A DNA stretch of 64,000 bases from Smittia aterrima (lineage: Eukaryota; Arthropoda; Insecta; Diptera; Chironomidae): contig CP093831.1 of assembly GCA_033063855.1 (NCBI GenBank), forward strand, positions 21,204,001 to 21,268,000, given 5' to 3'. The position numbers were made by a program, and so were the translations under genes. Shown in pieces: positions 24,001 to 39,000 of the stretch; the first letter of the stretch is position 1, and each line of letters starts with the position of its first letter. The notes beneath the pieces were generated by a model, which saw only the letters and a program-made list of their open reading frames with translations, ran no database searches and had not been told where the DNA came from.

Positions 24001-27000
24001 GTCAACATGTTCTCGTAACGGCAAATAATATTTTCACATATAATATTGATTAGATAACGTCGCTAGAGAACGTAAAACCCAAAACGTCTGAGATGTGTTT
24101 GCACAATCGCTTTATCAGTTGAAAATAAGAATACGAATGAAATTAAACTGCGTAATTGAGAAGAGAAGCATTGAACTGAGAAGAGAGATTTCTATGTGAT
24201 TCGATAATCTATGAATCACGAGGTTGAATAAATATTTGAGAGAAAGATCGAGGAAAAGCTGAGATCACACAAACAATTGTTTGCTGTGAGCTGCATCATG
24301 AATTATTAATAATAAACATGAGAGAGAGGGAGAGAGGCCAAAATGAATGTAAACAACGTACAAAATGCGGATCTCGTAATCTTATCTCGCTAAAGTCTTT
24401 CATTGAAATGAATTTGATAAACTTTGTTTGACTGTCTTACTTCTCTTCTCTTCCTCGTTAATGAGACGATTTCTTTAATTTCTTTTATACAACTTTTATG
24501 CGGCCGCTGGGCACAATGCCTCTCCCATTTATTTATTTTTCGAAGATTACCGCAAAGCAAATAAGTAATTTAACGTTAATAGTAGTTCAGTATTTTTTTC
24601 GGTTTTTCAATTTCGCTTAATGACCATGAAATACTCTCTTACTTCATCTTTAAAAGGAAATCAACTTGTGCAGCGAGTTGGCACTTTTTTTTGGCTAATG
24701 AACGATGCGATCGAATCCGGTATTTACTTTGCTCGTGCTGCGGCTGTTGTCACTTTGTCGCCGATCATCAAACCGGTTCGTACGTGACTCAGTCTTGTGC
24801 ATTTTTGTATTAACTCAAAAAATGTGCAGTGGAATGTTTTCTATTGAAAGTCGATTATGAAATATTTTGTTTGAAATTATCTAAACTTCATAAACTTTAT
24901 TATTGAACTGAGAACAATTTAATTGCAATAGTTCAAGTTCTGCTTCTGAAGTACTAAATCGTGATTTTTTAAATGATGCCAAGCTAAACAATTCATCAGT
25001 TCAAGGTCGTCGTTTCATTAATTGATGTTTTAAAAGCGTCGTTTAGTATTTACATGAAACAAACGATTATCAGCAAACATGTGGCAGAGAGCAAACAATC
25101 TCGAGAAAAAACTGTTGCGGGCTTAAACTCTGGAGTTTGTTAAATGTCTACGCAAAGCACTTTTGTGAAGATGAATTATGAGACTCTCGTAAAACATTTG
25201 AAATCTTGAGCCCTTTTCACAGTCGATTTACTCACTGAGGAGTCTTTACCAGATTCTTTTAACTTAACTCGCTTTAGGACATAGAGCGTGAAAGGGTTAA
25301 TCACGGACAAATCGCTTGAGTTCAGAAGAAAAGATTGAATTAAGCTAATTGCAACTACTAGTATGAACTTCCTACGAATTAATTCCAGATTGTTGCCGTT
25401 TGAGTGGTTTAATATTTATTCAAATGAGCGTTGCTTGTATTTTGCAATATGTAAATGTGGAGAGAAAAAAAAATGCAGCGCAATTGATTGACAGAAACTG
25501 AACTGATTAATAGTGAAAATGTCAAATTAAATCATCGATTGTTTGCTCTCCTGCTTTGGTTGATTCACTTGAATTGGAGATTAAGCAATTGCATTCCGTT
25601 TCACGTAAACACGATCGTAAATTAAATTTGTTCTTGTTTCAGAGCGCGTGCACAAACAACCGCTGAAAAATTATTTTCACTGCAGTGGAGTCAACATTTG
25701 TCTCAAGTAAACTTTGCCATTCTTCTTCGATTGTCAACATAAATCTTTTGGCTTTAATTACTGTCTTCTAGCGTAATTGACATAAAAATTCTTTCTCGTT
25801 CAATTCCGAGTGTGAATTTTAAATTATGAATTCAAATGGTTTGAACTTTCTCGACTTTCGTTCAAATTTTCATATTTTTTAAGTCGTGAAGTTTCTTTTA
25901 AAGAATAAATTAGACTCGCTACACATTTAACTGCTTTTATCTCAGATCCAAAGACCATTCTGCTGCTTGAAATGTTCTTTCCGTGTTCTCGCTTTAACGT
26001 TTTCTTGTATTTTCAACAATATTTTTTGGCAGCCAGATGTTTCTAAGCACCACCAGCATACAAACGTCGACAGATAGAGAGAAAAGAGCAAAAATAATTG
26101 AAGGGAAAATGTGCATTTTAATAAATGCAAGAAGAAATTTGTGTTCATCTTCGTAATTGCACAGGCAACAGTGAAAAGTAACAAGAATTAAGGGTCTCTC
26201 TTTGAATCACGTCGACGTATGCTGGTAACATAGACTGATCAGATTTCGCTTCGTTTCTTCTCATTATATCACTGACAGTCAGTCCCCACGAAATGCGCTA
26301 TTTCGCGAATAATAAAATAACTTCCATTGTTTCCAGCTCTGAAGCTTTAACAAGAACGCATCAAATTTCAATAACGACTTAGATTTTCTTTTAAGCAAAC
26401 ACAATCTCGTATTCATCTCGGTATAAAATTTCAATATCACTTCAAGAACAGACGGCTCCTTTTAATGGAGAGATATTTATGAGGAAATGCACTTCATTAA
26501 TCACTGCATTTGGTTTTATATGTATTCCTTTTAAACTCAATGACAATTGTATTTCTTTTTTTTGTATAGACACTCATTCGACCCTTTGATCAAACATCAT
26601 TTCGATCTCAGTCGATGTTGATTCATTAATTTATTTATTTCTCAATTTTATGCATTCTCGCATTAATCATCAAAGCTGCGGTTGCCACTCATTCACTGAT
26701 GTTGTGACTGCTGATCACAATCTTTCTCTCTTTTTGCCCACTCCGCTTAATTAAATTTGTTTTTCTTTCATTTATTTAATTTAAAAGGCTTTTCATACTT
26801 TTCATTTATTTGATTATCAAGATTTTAGAAATTGCACGACACTCCAACATAAATATTATGCAAAATTGATATTTGAACACACTTGATCATTATTTATTTT
26901 TAAAGCGAGAGAACGAAACGCTTAAACAACCGCGGCGTTTAATTCTTTTCCTCGAACTGAACTATCGGCAGTTTATTTTTCAGTTTCTTCGGAGAAGAAA

Positions 27001-30000
27001 AACTCTCAGAGAGGCTTGCACAAGAGCTCTGGCGGTTGATAATGTATGTGCTCAAAAGAGAATTGAGAAACTAAACAAGCTTCGACAGTTGTTCGGGCTG
27101 CAAAAGGCCTTAACATAGTCTGACTTATAAAATTTGTTATCGAGTCAAACTTAAGAGAGAAGAGCAATTGATGATTTGACGATGTGTTAGTGAATTGGAT
27201 AATAGAAAAAAAAAATGTAGCTCAAAATCGATAAGAAAAATTGTTTTATTAAACATTTGTTTCGAATTTGCTTTTCTTTTCTACAAACACGATTCTGTGT
27301 GAGAGAGAAATGAGCTAAGGTAGCTCATCAAATAATGTTTGTAAATGCATTTAGAATCTCAAAACATTGAGTATACGTTAACCATCGGATTTCCATATTT
27401 TTAAGACTCGACAAGAATTTTTGATGAACTTACATTTAATACCTTGAAGATGACGGACTTTCGACACAATAGCCACAGTTAAAGGAGTTCTGAAGAAGAA
27501 ACAGAGGAGGCGAAGAAAGAAATTCTAAACAAAGACATTTTCCCAGTTTCTTGAAGGTGTTGGAATACCTCGATCGCAGGTAACAAGTTACGGTCAAAAG
27601 ATGAGAACCCAAATAAATCTTATTTGAAATGACGACATTGCACTCAATGAACTTCTTTTCTTGTTTTCTCTTACTCAATATATTGCTTCTCTTCCTCGTT
27701 TTGCTTTCGTCGATTTTGAAGGAAACAAATTGCCTCAAACTGTTTGTTGTTCTTCGACCCAGAACGGAATCAATCTCAATTGATTCAGCGAAAACGTTTT
27801 AAATATGAATCCAATTGTTCCTCACTGGTCTAAATCGCTTGACGATTGACGAAAATGAAGATTGTGTGCGATGAGCCCTTGTGAGATTAATTGTCTTTCG
27901 AGACTACAATTTACTCGTCTCTGTCTACTGAATGAAAACTTCTTGGGTCGCTTTGAAGATCAAACTGATAATTACAACAACAAACGCTGAACGAAAAGGA
28001 TGAGAATCATTAAATTAAGTGAAAAGAAAGACGAAGAAAGAATTCTCATGACCGCTTCTAAGGTAGCTTATTTATTTATGGCCCTTACATAATCGAATTA
28101 ATTTGATACACTCGCATGACATTTTATTCGAGATCTAATTTCAAAATGACATGGATCGCTGGAGAATGAACACCTTCAAATTACTGTGGAGTTTGTCAGG
28201 TTAAGAACTAAGTTGAGAACAAAGTACATTAACATAAATTAACTTTTCCGACAGATCGTGCAGAATGTCTTTTAAGTTGGATTCAGAACATTCGTCTTCG
28301 CGATCGAGGATTTCGTTCTTTTGAAGAGATCTTCGTTGTCGAGTGCTTTTGCAAGAAATGTGTTAAGAGACAGGCCGCAAATGGAGTGAGAATGACTTAT
28401 TTAAAGATAATTTGACACTCAATTGCAATTTGTAATTCATTCCTTTGACCAAGAGCATCGTTGAATTGAAATGAATTCATCAAAGGTGTTGAGTGTCAAG
28501 TCTGATCGATTTTTCGAGATCTTCAATCATTAGTTTTAATTACAGTCGTGAAAATATCACATTAAAGCAAATAAATTGTTCGCTTCACATGTCGGAGTCG
28601 TGACAAATGAAAACTAAGGATGGAGTTCGCCAAACGAACGACGAAATTCGACGAAATGAATTTTCGAACAAAGTATCTAATTGAAAATTGCGTCATTTCG
28701 TTTGTCGTAAAAATATTAAGCTTAGAGAAAATTTATCAGAAACATTTTTGAGATTTCGTCAATGAAAGAAATCGTTTTAAGAACTTTCTAATCAATTTAG
28801 GCTGCAGACGAGAAGGTGATCGAGATAAGAATTTAATAATTTAAACTGATTTGTCACAGAATTTCATATTGAACTGTGATTTTATTCAACGGTTGAATGT
28901 AGATATGACGTTCATGTTCATTTTATTTAATCTTTCATTTATAATCTGAGCAATGATTCTGATTTTGATAATTCCTGAAATCGAGAAACGCCTTTTCAAT
29001 TATCCGATGACAATTATTAAATATTAAAAAGGTGTTACAATTGAAAGTTTTATTGTAGTTTATCACTTTAATTGCACCAGTCAACATGAGACTATTTTTA
29101 GTTCGTGTGTTCATAGCATGTCAGTTCTTTTTTCTTTTCGTTGTGACATCAAGATACGAAGTGATCATTGAACGAGTCGAAAATGCGTTAGGGAGCGAAG
29201 ACCGCGCAGTATCGATGAAGACTCTAAGAGTAAAGAAATTTAATCGGACAACGCATGTTGTGGATGGAGAGTTTGATCTTTTGATTGACCTTGACAATTC
29301 AATATCGATATCAGTAAACGCTCTTAACTTCCAAGGTAAATAGCGATCGGATGTGCATTCAGTCGTTGTTTATTTCTGTGCTCTCACAACAGGAAATCAA
29401 TATAAGTTGATGTTCTCGAAGGAGCTCGGAAAATACTGGTGAGGAACAAACGTTTTGAAGGAATTTTGTTTAGAATTAAAAACGTTAAATTAGTGATGCC
29501 TTGTACCAACCACATTTGAAAAAGCAATACGAGAAGATTCAGATGCACACGATCGCTAAGTTTCCATGGAAAACTTGTCCTTGGTGAGTAAACAAACATT
29601 TTATCTAAAATTAATTAAAGCTTTACAATTGTCTCTTTAAAAAGGACAAGAGGTGTCAACGGACTAAAGAATTTCAGACTTGAGGATACTGAAAATTTTC
29701 TTCCTCCTTACATCCCAGGAAATGAAAAATGGGAATTTCAATTGCGATTTTCTAAAGACGGAGATGTTTTGGGAGGATACAACGCTTATGTCATCATTAG
29801 AGATGAAGTTTCATTACTCGAAGGCTAATTGAACATTAATTCGCGTGATTTTTCAAGATAAATCAGAAATCAGACATTGAATTTAAATTCTGTTTCCGGA
29901 ATAAAAATTTATAACAAAGTTGACACCTTTTCAGGTTACAATCAAATCATTGGGCACATGAACTCAAACATTTTTCATTATTATATTTTACGAACTGTAA

Positions 30001-33000
30001 AACTTTTTCTTAAAACATTCTTCAGACAATCTCTAAGGTCGTATATTATCCGGGTAATTAAACAACATAAGTTTTAATGACTTAAGTTCAAAAGTTTTTT
30101 TTAAATAACGGTAAGTTCAAGATGCAACAACCTCTGTGAGAAAACAACACAAAATTAATTTAGCGAAAACGATTTTACTTCCCTTGCGACTACGAATGCA
30201 ATTTAGTTTGGGAATTTCAATTTTCTTAAACAAAAGTACTTTAATTGCTTAAGCCAATTGTTTCTTCTTCGTTTGTGTTCGAACTCATTTAAACTTGAAT
30301 TTTTTTAAGACCCAAATACTTTGTGAGATTGTTTACTGAGATCGTATTTGAAATTTAAATTGAAAAAGCTTGCTTTTAGTTAATCCTAAAAGCTCCTTTC
30401 AGCTATCGATTTGTTTAAAGAAATTTTTTTGTTTCGGTTGAAATTTCTTGTTAGTGAAGCGAAAACATGACAAACAACAACACTCATTTTATGAATCGAT
30501 AAGAATTATGAATGCCATTGAATTGAAAGCACTTACGTTTGTTGACAGTTGACTCGATAAGCTCATGACTTGTTCACGTGCCTCCGTCAGTTCACGTTTT
30601 AGCCTTCGCACCTCGTTGGCTTGACGTTGTTCTTCCGTTGCTGAGCCATACATCGACGAGCCTGACATTAGCGACAATTGACTTCCGTTCGCTATTTAGG
30701 GAAAAGCAGCAACAAACAAATTTATCATCTTCGTAAATTTCCTGAATATTTTTATTTTACCTTCGTCGTTTTTCTTTTGATACACAAGTCTGTGATTGGA
30801 GTGAGTGGGTGAGAGAAGACTTGAAAGACCGCGAATTGTTGGAGACGTTGGCTGACTCCATGGCACTGAGACGCCGCTCACTGGTAAGCAATAGTAAGGC
30901 TCAGTTTCAATATCCAAAGGCCCACCTCGACTCATCATCGATGGATACATTTTCTCTGATTTTGTTGATCTGAAAAAATTAAAGAAAACTTTTTAATCTT
31001 GAAAATTAAAAACTTTTCCCTCTAACAATAAAATCAATTTTCATTATTTTCATGCTCAGAATAGAAAGGAGTTGTAAACGTTCATGCGGATGAAGGAATT
31101 GTTGTTCCGGAAGTTGCTCGTTTGTTGCGTGTAGCTAAACTATAATTTTCTATATTTGCTCAAAGTTCTTGAGAAAGCAATTTTGACAAACGAAATTACA
31201 TTAAGCGAAAGCGTCAGCAGTGTAATCGTTTTGTTTGAATTCTCTACCTTGGATAAGTCCGGTCTTGAAGATAGCTGAACGTCGATGAACGAACGAAGAG
31301 TAAATGATAAGAAATCTCTTGTTAACTTGTTCACACAGAAAAAAACTCATTCACAAACTTTTAGTAAATCTAAAATGAACGAGATTGAGCTTTCATGTAC
31401 CTGATACTGTTGCTACGATTCAATTTCAATCCCGGAGACTGAGCTGAGTTCCTGTGATGCATCAATCTGTGATTTCGACCTATGATCGATACACTGTCGA
31501 TTGATTCACCACCGTCCGACAATCTACTTGATGTGTTGCTATGTTTCAACCACATCGAATACGAACTGTAATCTTTAATGTCAGAATATGTATCCGACAA
31601 GCTACCATCGTTCAACTTTCCAGATCGATTAGCCATTCTATTAGAAGTTGTAGGGGGAGAATTTACAGAGTTTTGTTAGTGAAAGGAAAGCTTGGCTGTT
31701 AGGAAAGTATAAAAACTTGTTGCTAACCTAGCTTGGAACGCATGCATGTCAACACCAGATTTGGGCAAACTATTTGTTCCAAACCTTTCTTTGACTGATT
31801 GACTCAGCTGGGCAGCGCCTTGACCTGTTAATGAGTAGCTCTTGTACTGAAGATTTGATTCTAAAAGAAAAAGCTTTAGAATGATTGAAACTCATTAAGC
31901 TTAATAACTTACTTTGAGTGAAGTCGCCGCTGGTTGTTTGAGTTCCGCCTGAAACTTTTATTTTGTTTGATCGCGGAACGGCAGACACATGAGCTGTTCT
32001 TCCTCCGTTCATCATCGCAGTCGTTTGCATTTCAGTTGCTGCTGAGCTTCCGTTTGTTCGTTTGATGTATCCAAAGTTCTGTGGAACTCCTTTCGTTCGA
32101 CTCTTCGGAACTCCGTTTCTTCTTGCGTGAGTTTGCGCTTGAGCTTTTTCAAAAATCTGCAAGAGGAGAAAACGGGAGTGAGATAAATTGAGATAATTAC
32201 TTCATGAAACTCATTACTCTTTGATGATTTCCATCGCTCCAGTAGACTCCTACGCTTGGATCCATTTCTGGACTCTCAAGATTCCCTTCCTTGCTTGTTC
32301 TGCATCTGAAAGTGCAAAGATGATTTGAATATAAATTGAAATTTGCATCGTGTTGCTGCAGAGATTATGGCATAACAAGATTCCAATGTTTGTGCTAAGT
32401 TGCTTGTAAAACATTTCTCCTCTGATCGTTTAATCAAAGCCTTCATTTCCCAAACGTAGAGTCTGCATCACAATCTGATTTTCTTTAACAAGGCAAAAGG
32501 AAAGTCAACATTGACATTACGCCTGAGAGAAAATCGATGAAGATAAAAGAGATCCAGTGGATAATATTATTATATACGCATTTCATTTTCTTCACATGTT
32601 TTGTTATCAAAGCAAGTTGGAATCCCTTGAAGCTTTAAAGACACTAGTTGAATGTTTCGAACTGCACGTCCCAAGCAGACATTATCGTAAAATTTATATC
32701 ATGTCCGAAATTGATGCGGATTTATGTCACTCAAAATTAATCTCATCAAGTTTTCCATGTACCATGCGTTTTAATCGTGAGATTTTGTTCATAAATAATA
32801 ATTAAAAGCGACAAAAAATCTTTTAAAATTCATTGAATTACAAAAAGCAGTCAAAAAAAATCAATAATTGGAAGCATTCGCTTTGAAAAATAACCGCGAA
32901 ACGTGTCAAATGTATTTTGGATTCCGCTGAGTTTTTGATGTCTCGGAAAAAATTCATTTATAAATTCTGATTTAATAAAGCCCAAATAATGGAAAAATAT

Positions 33001-36000
33001 TTGTCGGTCGATAAGAATCCATTGAGAAGATGAAAACCCATGAAGCTGAGAATACAAACGAAACTTTTGTTACAAAAGTGATTACAGTTTAGTTGACTTA
33101 CAAGTGGAGATAGAAAACAAAGAAATTGGCCCGATTAGAGGCTTGGTCAATTTGAAATCTATGGGTTCGAATCCCAGAAAAATTTTAATGTGTGACTTGT
33201 AACAATTTTTTTAGCTTCTAATGACATGATTTTCTTTATATTTCAATTAAATTAATATTAATATTTACTAAAGTTGTCAAAGTGCAGTTTTTTTTATTTG
33301 GTGCAATTTTCAGTTTGACTTTGATTTATCTGGAAAGTTTACCCGTCGATCTTTATTCAAAAGAAAAAAGAGAATGGAAAGTGCGAAACAAAATGAAATG
33401 TGAAACGCGACAAAAATCTCTCCTCAGAAAGTGAGCAAATGAGCTTTCACCAAACTCTCACAAGGAATGAGCAACTTTAAGTTTAACAAAAATGTTTCGC
33501 CATCCTTAAAACTTTTACACCTTCTTGCGTCTTCTCCATGTTGTCTTCTTTGACTTTCTCGCCCAAGGCTTTAAGAACATTTATCAAAACGTGACGAGAA
33601 CGACTTCTTGTTTTAAACGCCTGAGAAAGGAAATTCGCAAAATCGTTCATTTAATGAGAGTTTTGCTGTGCTCACAGCTCGAAGCATTTCCTTCAATGTA
33701 TTAAATCCCAAAATTACGATTAATTGTTATGACGAATATTTTCCGCAGAAAAATCTTTCCCTTATTCGATTTTATTTGACACAATGATTTGATTTCAGTC
33801 GCGACGTTTAAATCCGTCATGATTCTGAGAAGCCGACAATTGAATTAAATTCTTCATTGCAGAAATCGATCCCTCCACTTAAAGTGTCACAACAAGGAGC
33901 TACTCGAAACTCGAAAAATTGATTCAAATTTTTGAAAGATGAACGAGTTTCTAATCAACTTCGCCCTCGCTCGAGTTGATGAATTATCATGCTCAAGGTT
34001 TAACGTCTTTTGCATAAAGCTATTAATAGAGAAATATGTCGTAAAAAGATATTGATTGCTCATTTTACGATGATGAAAAGTTTTGAACGTGTGAAGAATC
34101 GAGAGAAAAACATAAATCATGAACATTCGTCAAACAAGAAAAAAATTCTTCACTCAAAATCAAATTACGTTTTTGCACTCATGGCACTTTAATGATAAAC
34201 AGATTTTGTCGTCGGGGATTTTATGTCACTTCCTGTTCTTTCCAATCCCAGTTCAAGAAAAGAAGAAGCAGTAAAGTTGCCATAAAAATTTGCATAAAAT
34301 TTATGATCAAGGAAGCTTGATGAAATTCGTTCTTCTTCAGCTCGTTCGTCGTGCATGAAAAAGGATTTTTTACAGCGCTTCGTGCTTAAATTATATCACG
34401 CTGAGATTAGGGATCGTGATGAATCATCGTTATGAATTTTGCAAATGAGAAAATTGAAAAGTCTCTGCAGTTTTTGTCTGCTGTCGTCAAAGTCATTAAA
34501 AGCTTTTCTTTTTTTTTTGCTTTTTACAATATGTCAAGTCACAGCAAGAGTGTAGTAGTCACAAACTTTACGAGCATTCGCATAAACTTTTCCGATTAAT
34601 GTGGACCCAAATCTTCATATTTGTAGTTTGTCATAGCATGGACCATAATTCTCTCGCTTGAGCTTATAAATTTTGTCGATTCAATTTTCTGTTACAGCTA
34701 CTGAACTGTCCATCATTCTTCTGTCAAGGAAAGAGAATATGCGTTCCACATTTGAAAAATCTTCTGTCATGAATTTGATCTCCATTTCTGGGTCGAAAGG
34801 AAAAGTTTTCTAATATCTGATGATGAGGATAAACCAAACACTTGCGCACTTTTGCCTTACGCAACTTTAATGAGCTTTATGGTTGAAAAGATTTTAAAGT
34901 TCGTGAATCTTTACGACTTCTTGATTTTTGAGGTTTGCTAACAAATCTGAAGAAGTTCCATTAAACATCCTCGATTTATCATGAGAGATGAATGTTCATG
35001 ACATGCGTTAAATGTTCTTTCAAACTTTGGTCCAAACTTCTTCGTTTCGGAAGAAACTTTGCAACATTTCCGCTATCATAACATCATCTAAATGGGTTGA
35101 GAACATTTGTTGACTCGGAAAGCAGTGGGTCTTAGTTGAGTCATTTGTTGAAACATCCATTGGAAACCTAATCAATGCCATCAATTTCTTTGTGAAGAAA
35201 AGCAATTTATTCTAAACATAAGACTTTGCTCCAGAAGTGAATGTGAAATTTCCATTCTTTTCTAAGAAAATTTCGGAAGATTCAACTCGTTGGCAAAAAA
35301 AAGGAAGTACACGGAAAGGATCAAAAGATCTTGAAGATTAGCTTGTCAATCGATTGAGAATTTTCAATTTTCTTGATTAGACGTAGAAAAGGGAACTTTT
35401 CCTTCCATACAATGTACACAAAGCGTATTGATTGACATTCAATGCAAACAGAAGCTTAATCTCAACGTCGACAATGGCAAAATCCTTTGAAATGAAAAGT
35501 CTCATCCCATAAAGCTATGCAGCACATGACTCTCAACATCAGATTATCAGATTAAATAAAAATTAGTTGAATGTAAAGATAAGTCAGAACTCATTGGCTC
35601 GACTCGTTAATAAACATTATTTTATTTGTTTTACACTGTTTGGACAGGGGTCCACTGGTCCACTCGAGTAAACTATTTTCCGCTGTGTCATGAATTTCCC
35701 ATTTCATTTCGATAAATCTCGGAAGCTGCAACATTTCTCTGTCGGAAAATATTTTTATTTTTGTAATTTTGAGGCTGTTGATGCTGTGTCAACATGTTTT
35801 TGATTTCTGTATGATGCGACAGAGAAACATTAATTTTAATTTCGTTCGGCCAGAGAATGTCAACACGAATGCCATTCGAATCAATTCCATGAGACGAAAC
35901 AGTCGCTCGCAGGCTCGAGCAGTGATTTAATTTCTTTTTCCGTCATCAGAAGGGCTTCTACGAGTAAAAGCCGTTTTGTGTCAATTATGCGGTGAGCTCG

Positions 36001-39000
36001 TAATCAACGAAGCCCCATGAGCTACTCGCAGACGAGAAATGTTTTATTAAGCGAAACAATTTTACGAAATCCTGTTTGGCTCGTTAAATTTTGGTTTGCT
36101 TGGTTTTCAGTTAGAATTGAAATTTAATTTGAATTCAGACTCACCTCTCTTCAATCGTTGTTGGTAGTTGCGATCGATTGCGAAAGATGCTCATGAAAGT
36201 TGGATTAATGACTCCCCCACCTTCCGACAAATATCCATTCTCAACGTCTGTGTATCGAATCGGAGTTCTCAGTGCATCACCGTCACTGCAATAGCCCTGC
36301 CCGCCATTCTCCTCGTGATATCCATTGACCAACTGCTGTCCACCTCTCGCTCCACGTGTCGGCAATGTTACATGATTATTGTAGTTACGCATTATCGATC
36401 GCAACGGAATCGCAGGACCCTGCTGCTTGTCTTCCTCAAAAATCGTAGTTGCCATTTGGCTGGAGCTTCCGTTCAACTTCGACGGAATTGTGTTGAATTT
36501 ATGTCCATTTGTTAGCAACGGATCATTAAAGTGATCCAATTTCCGATTTGGAATTGGATTCCGATTTTGCATGGGCACGTTTGAGTGATAAAACTCCGAT
36601 CCCGTGTCGGATGCATTCGGTCGATAAATGACGCTCGATTCACTCGAGTTCGAATGCGAGTGATTGTTTGTCGAGGCTGAATGGAAGCTGTCTGTCATTG
36701 ATTGAGATGATGCATTTGCTCCATTACCGTTAAACAATTGATTGTGGAGCGGATTAACAACTTGCGTCTTCTGTTCGCCTGTAACTGATATGTTCGTCCC
36801 GTTCATCTTAATGACGTCAAAATGTTCATCTTTCTTGAACTCGTTGGTTTGTTTCGTTGTGCCCTTTATGGCAGCCATGGGTTTGGGAATGCTTGTGACA
36901 GGTTGGATTATTGCTTTCGGTTGAAGCTGCGGTGGCGTTGAAGAAGCTTTCATGTCAGTTCGAATTTCGACTTTGCGAATTGTTTGCTGTTGTTTCAATT
37001 TGTTATCATTTTGTTGAGTCAACGCCTGTGGAGGCTCTGGCTGTTGAAACTTTATTTTCTGAAGCTTAAGTGATGCTGAAGGGTTATCAACGTTAACTTC
37101 AACTGTTTTAACTTTGTCCTTCTTTTCGACTTTTGAGGCTGATGCTTTGATAACTGGCGGAGGAAGACACGAAGTAGCTTCCTTACTTGGCTTTGATGAT
37201 AACAGCTTCAATGCCTTTGATGAACCTTTAGAGCCTGAGGCTGTATCGCTTTTCTTGCTCTTAGATGGTGCCGGTAAACTTGAATCATTGTTTAGGCTGA
37301 GACTCGAATCGCTTCGGGCTGACGAGAAGCCACTACTCGAACTCGTTCTCTTTGAAGATTTCGAGCGATCCTTATCTTTAAAAAGTTTAAGTTTGTCGAG
37401 CATTGAGTGTTTCGTGGTTCCATTGGATGGCGGAGGCGCTTGAACAATTTCATTGTTTGCTATTGCTCCATTGTTGCTCTGAACGTTGTAGGGACTCGGT
37501 GGTATTTTAGAATTAGGTTGAAACCTGCGAAGGAAAAAATATCATTTCTAGAAATTGAGATAAAAGCTTTTTTCTGAGCTCACCTGATTCCTTGGCTTTT
37601 AAAATCAGGTGGACTGTTGGGTCGACTGCTTTCCGACGATGGCGTTCCTGACTGTCTATTAGGCACCGGCAATGATCTTTTATCGGGAGTTCGTCTGGTA
37701 ACGAGAACAGTTGCAGCAGGAAGGGGAATCGAAGTTGCTCCACCGTTTGCTTTGTTGTATGGCACAGGAAGTTGTCTGAAAAATGAATAATAAAAAAGTT
37801 TTCATGAGACAATCTGATAGAAATCACGATCTCTTCGCAAATCATAAAAATTTAACGATTCAATTATCGTTGCTGTTACCCGAGAGATTAGCTTTATCGA
37901 AACAAAATCCTCGAACTGTGGATTCCAATTTCAATATTTTAGAGCCATGGAAACGTAAGTGGACAGAGCTCTTAGCAACAGAGTAACGAACGATTGAACG
38001 TGGACAGCGAATAGAAGCTCCCATCAACTCAATTTTAAATTTTTTGTTAAAAAAATTTGACTAAAGATTTTGCTTGTGTTGATTCAAATTTGTAACTGAG
38101 ATTTCTTGGAGACAAAAGAAAAACAAGAAAACAAAACCAATTTCAGAAACTGTTGAAACAAAAAATTGCTTGAAACTTTAAATTGTTTGCAAATATACTT
38201 TAACGTCGACGTAAAGTGAATCGCATCGTTTCTTGGATGAAAATTTCTTTTTAAACTTTTTTGTTTTCTTTTAACAACAGGAATGATTGGAAAGTTTCTA
38301 CCTTCAAAACTGCAACAATGATGACAACAATGAGAAAAGAACTCTAAAACCTACGCTCCGCAATCTCAGGACAATTCCTCTTAATAAATGCGAAAGAAAA
38401 AGTTTCAATTCATGCAAATGCGTTGGAAGATTTAGATTTGCAGTAATCAACTGATTAAAACTTTTATTTGCAATATCAGCAGTTAGCATAAACTTTTCTT
38501 TCTCTTTTTTTCCACGCGATGCAAAGAAGTGAATGAGAATGTAAATTAACTGTCTAAGGAATAAGATTTAAGGTTTCGCAGAATGAGAAAAGTTGGAATG
38601 AAGCAATCTGAATAAATATCGAGATCGTCATAATTGAATAAAATGCTTATAGCTGATCGTTAATAATCGACGATCAAACCGCTTGTTACGACATGAAACT
38701 TCTCGTAATTTTAAACTCCGCGGCTTCAAGTTTACGATATTTTTATCGATTCTATTTTCGATTCGGATTTTCCGGCTCTCGTGATTCGAGAGTGGAAGTC
38801 GGTGAAACATTATGCTGGCTCGTAAAATGCATCCACAATTCAAGAACGAATTGGGTTTGCTCGTTAATATTTCACTCGAGTTGACTCTCATCTGTCCTAC
38901 ACAAAGTTCAACTCGAAAGTCATAAAAATATCAATCGACATTTAGAACTGGGAAATAATTTTTAGATTTTAAGAATCTTTTTGCTCTTTCAGAGAAAATC

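Larger units (their letters stand above)
17129..30536 (-). other. 13.4-kb intron of sickie
   Basis: Large AT-rich intron. It holds the 354-codon ORF at 22752-23813, the opposite-strand DUF1091 gene at 29086-29828 and a tRNA-like relic near 17461. Elsewhere I saw only short frames without domains, purine-rich simple stretches such as the GAGAGA run near 24320, and no exon that can be supported. Confidence 0.6.
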
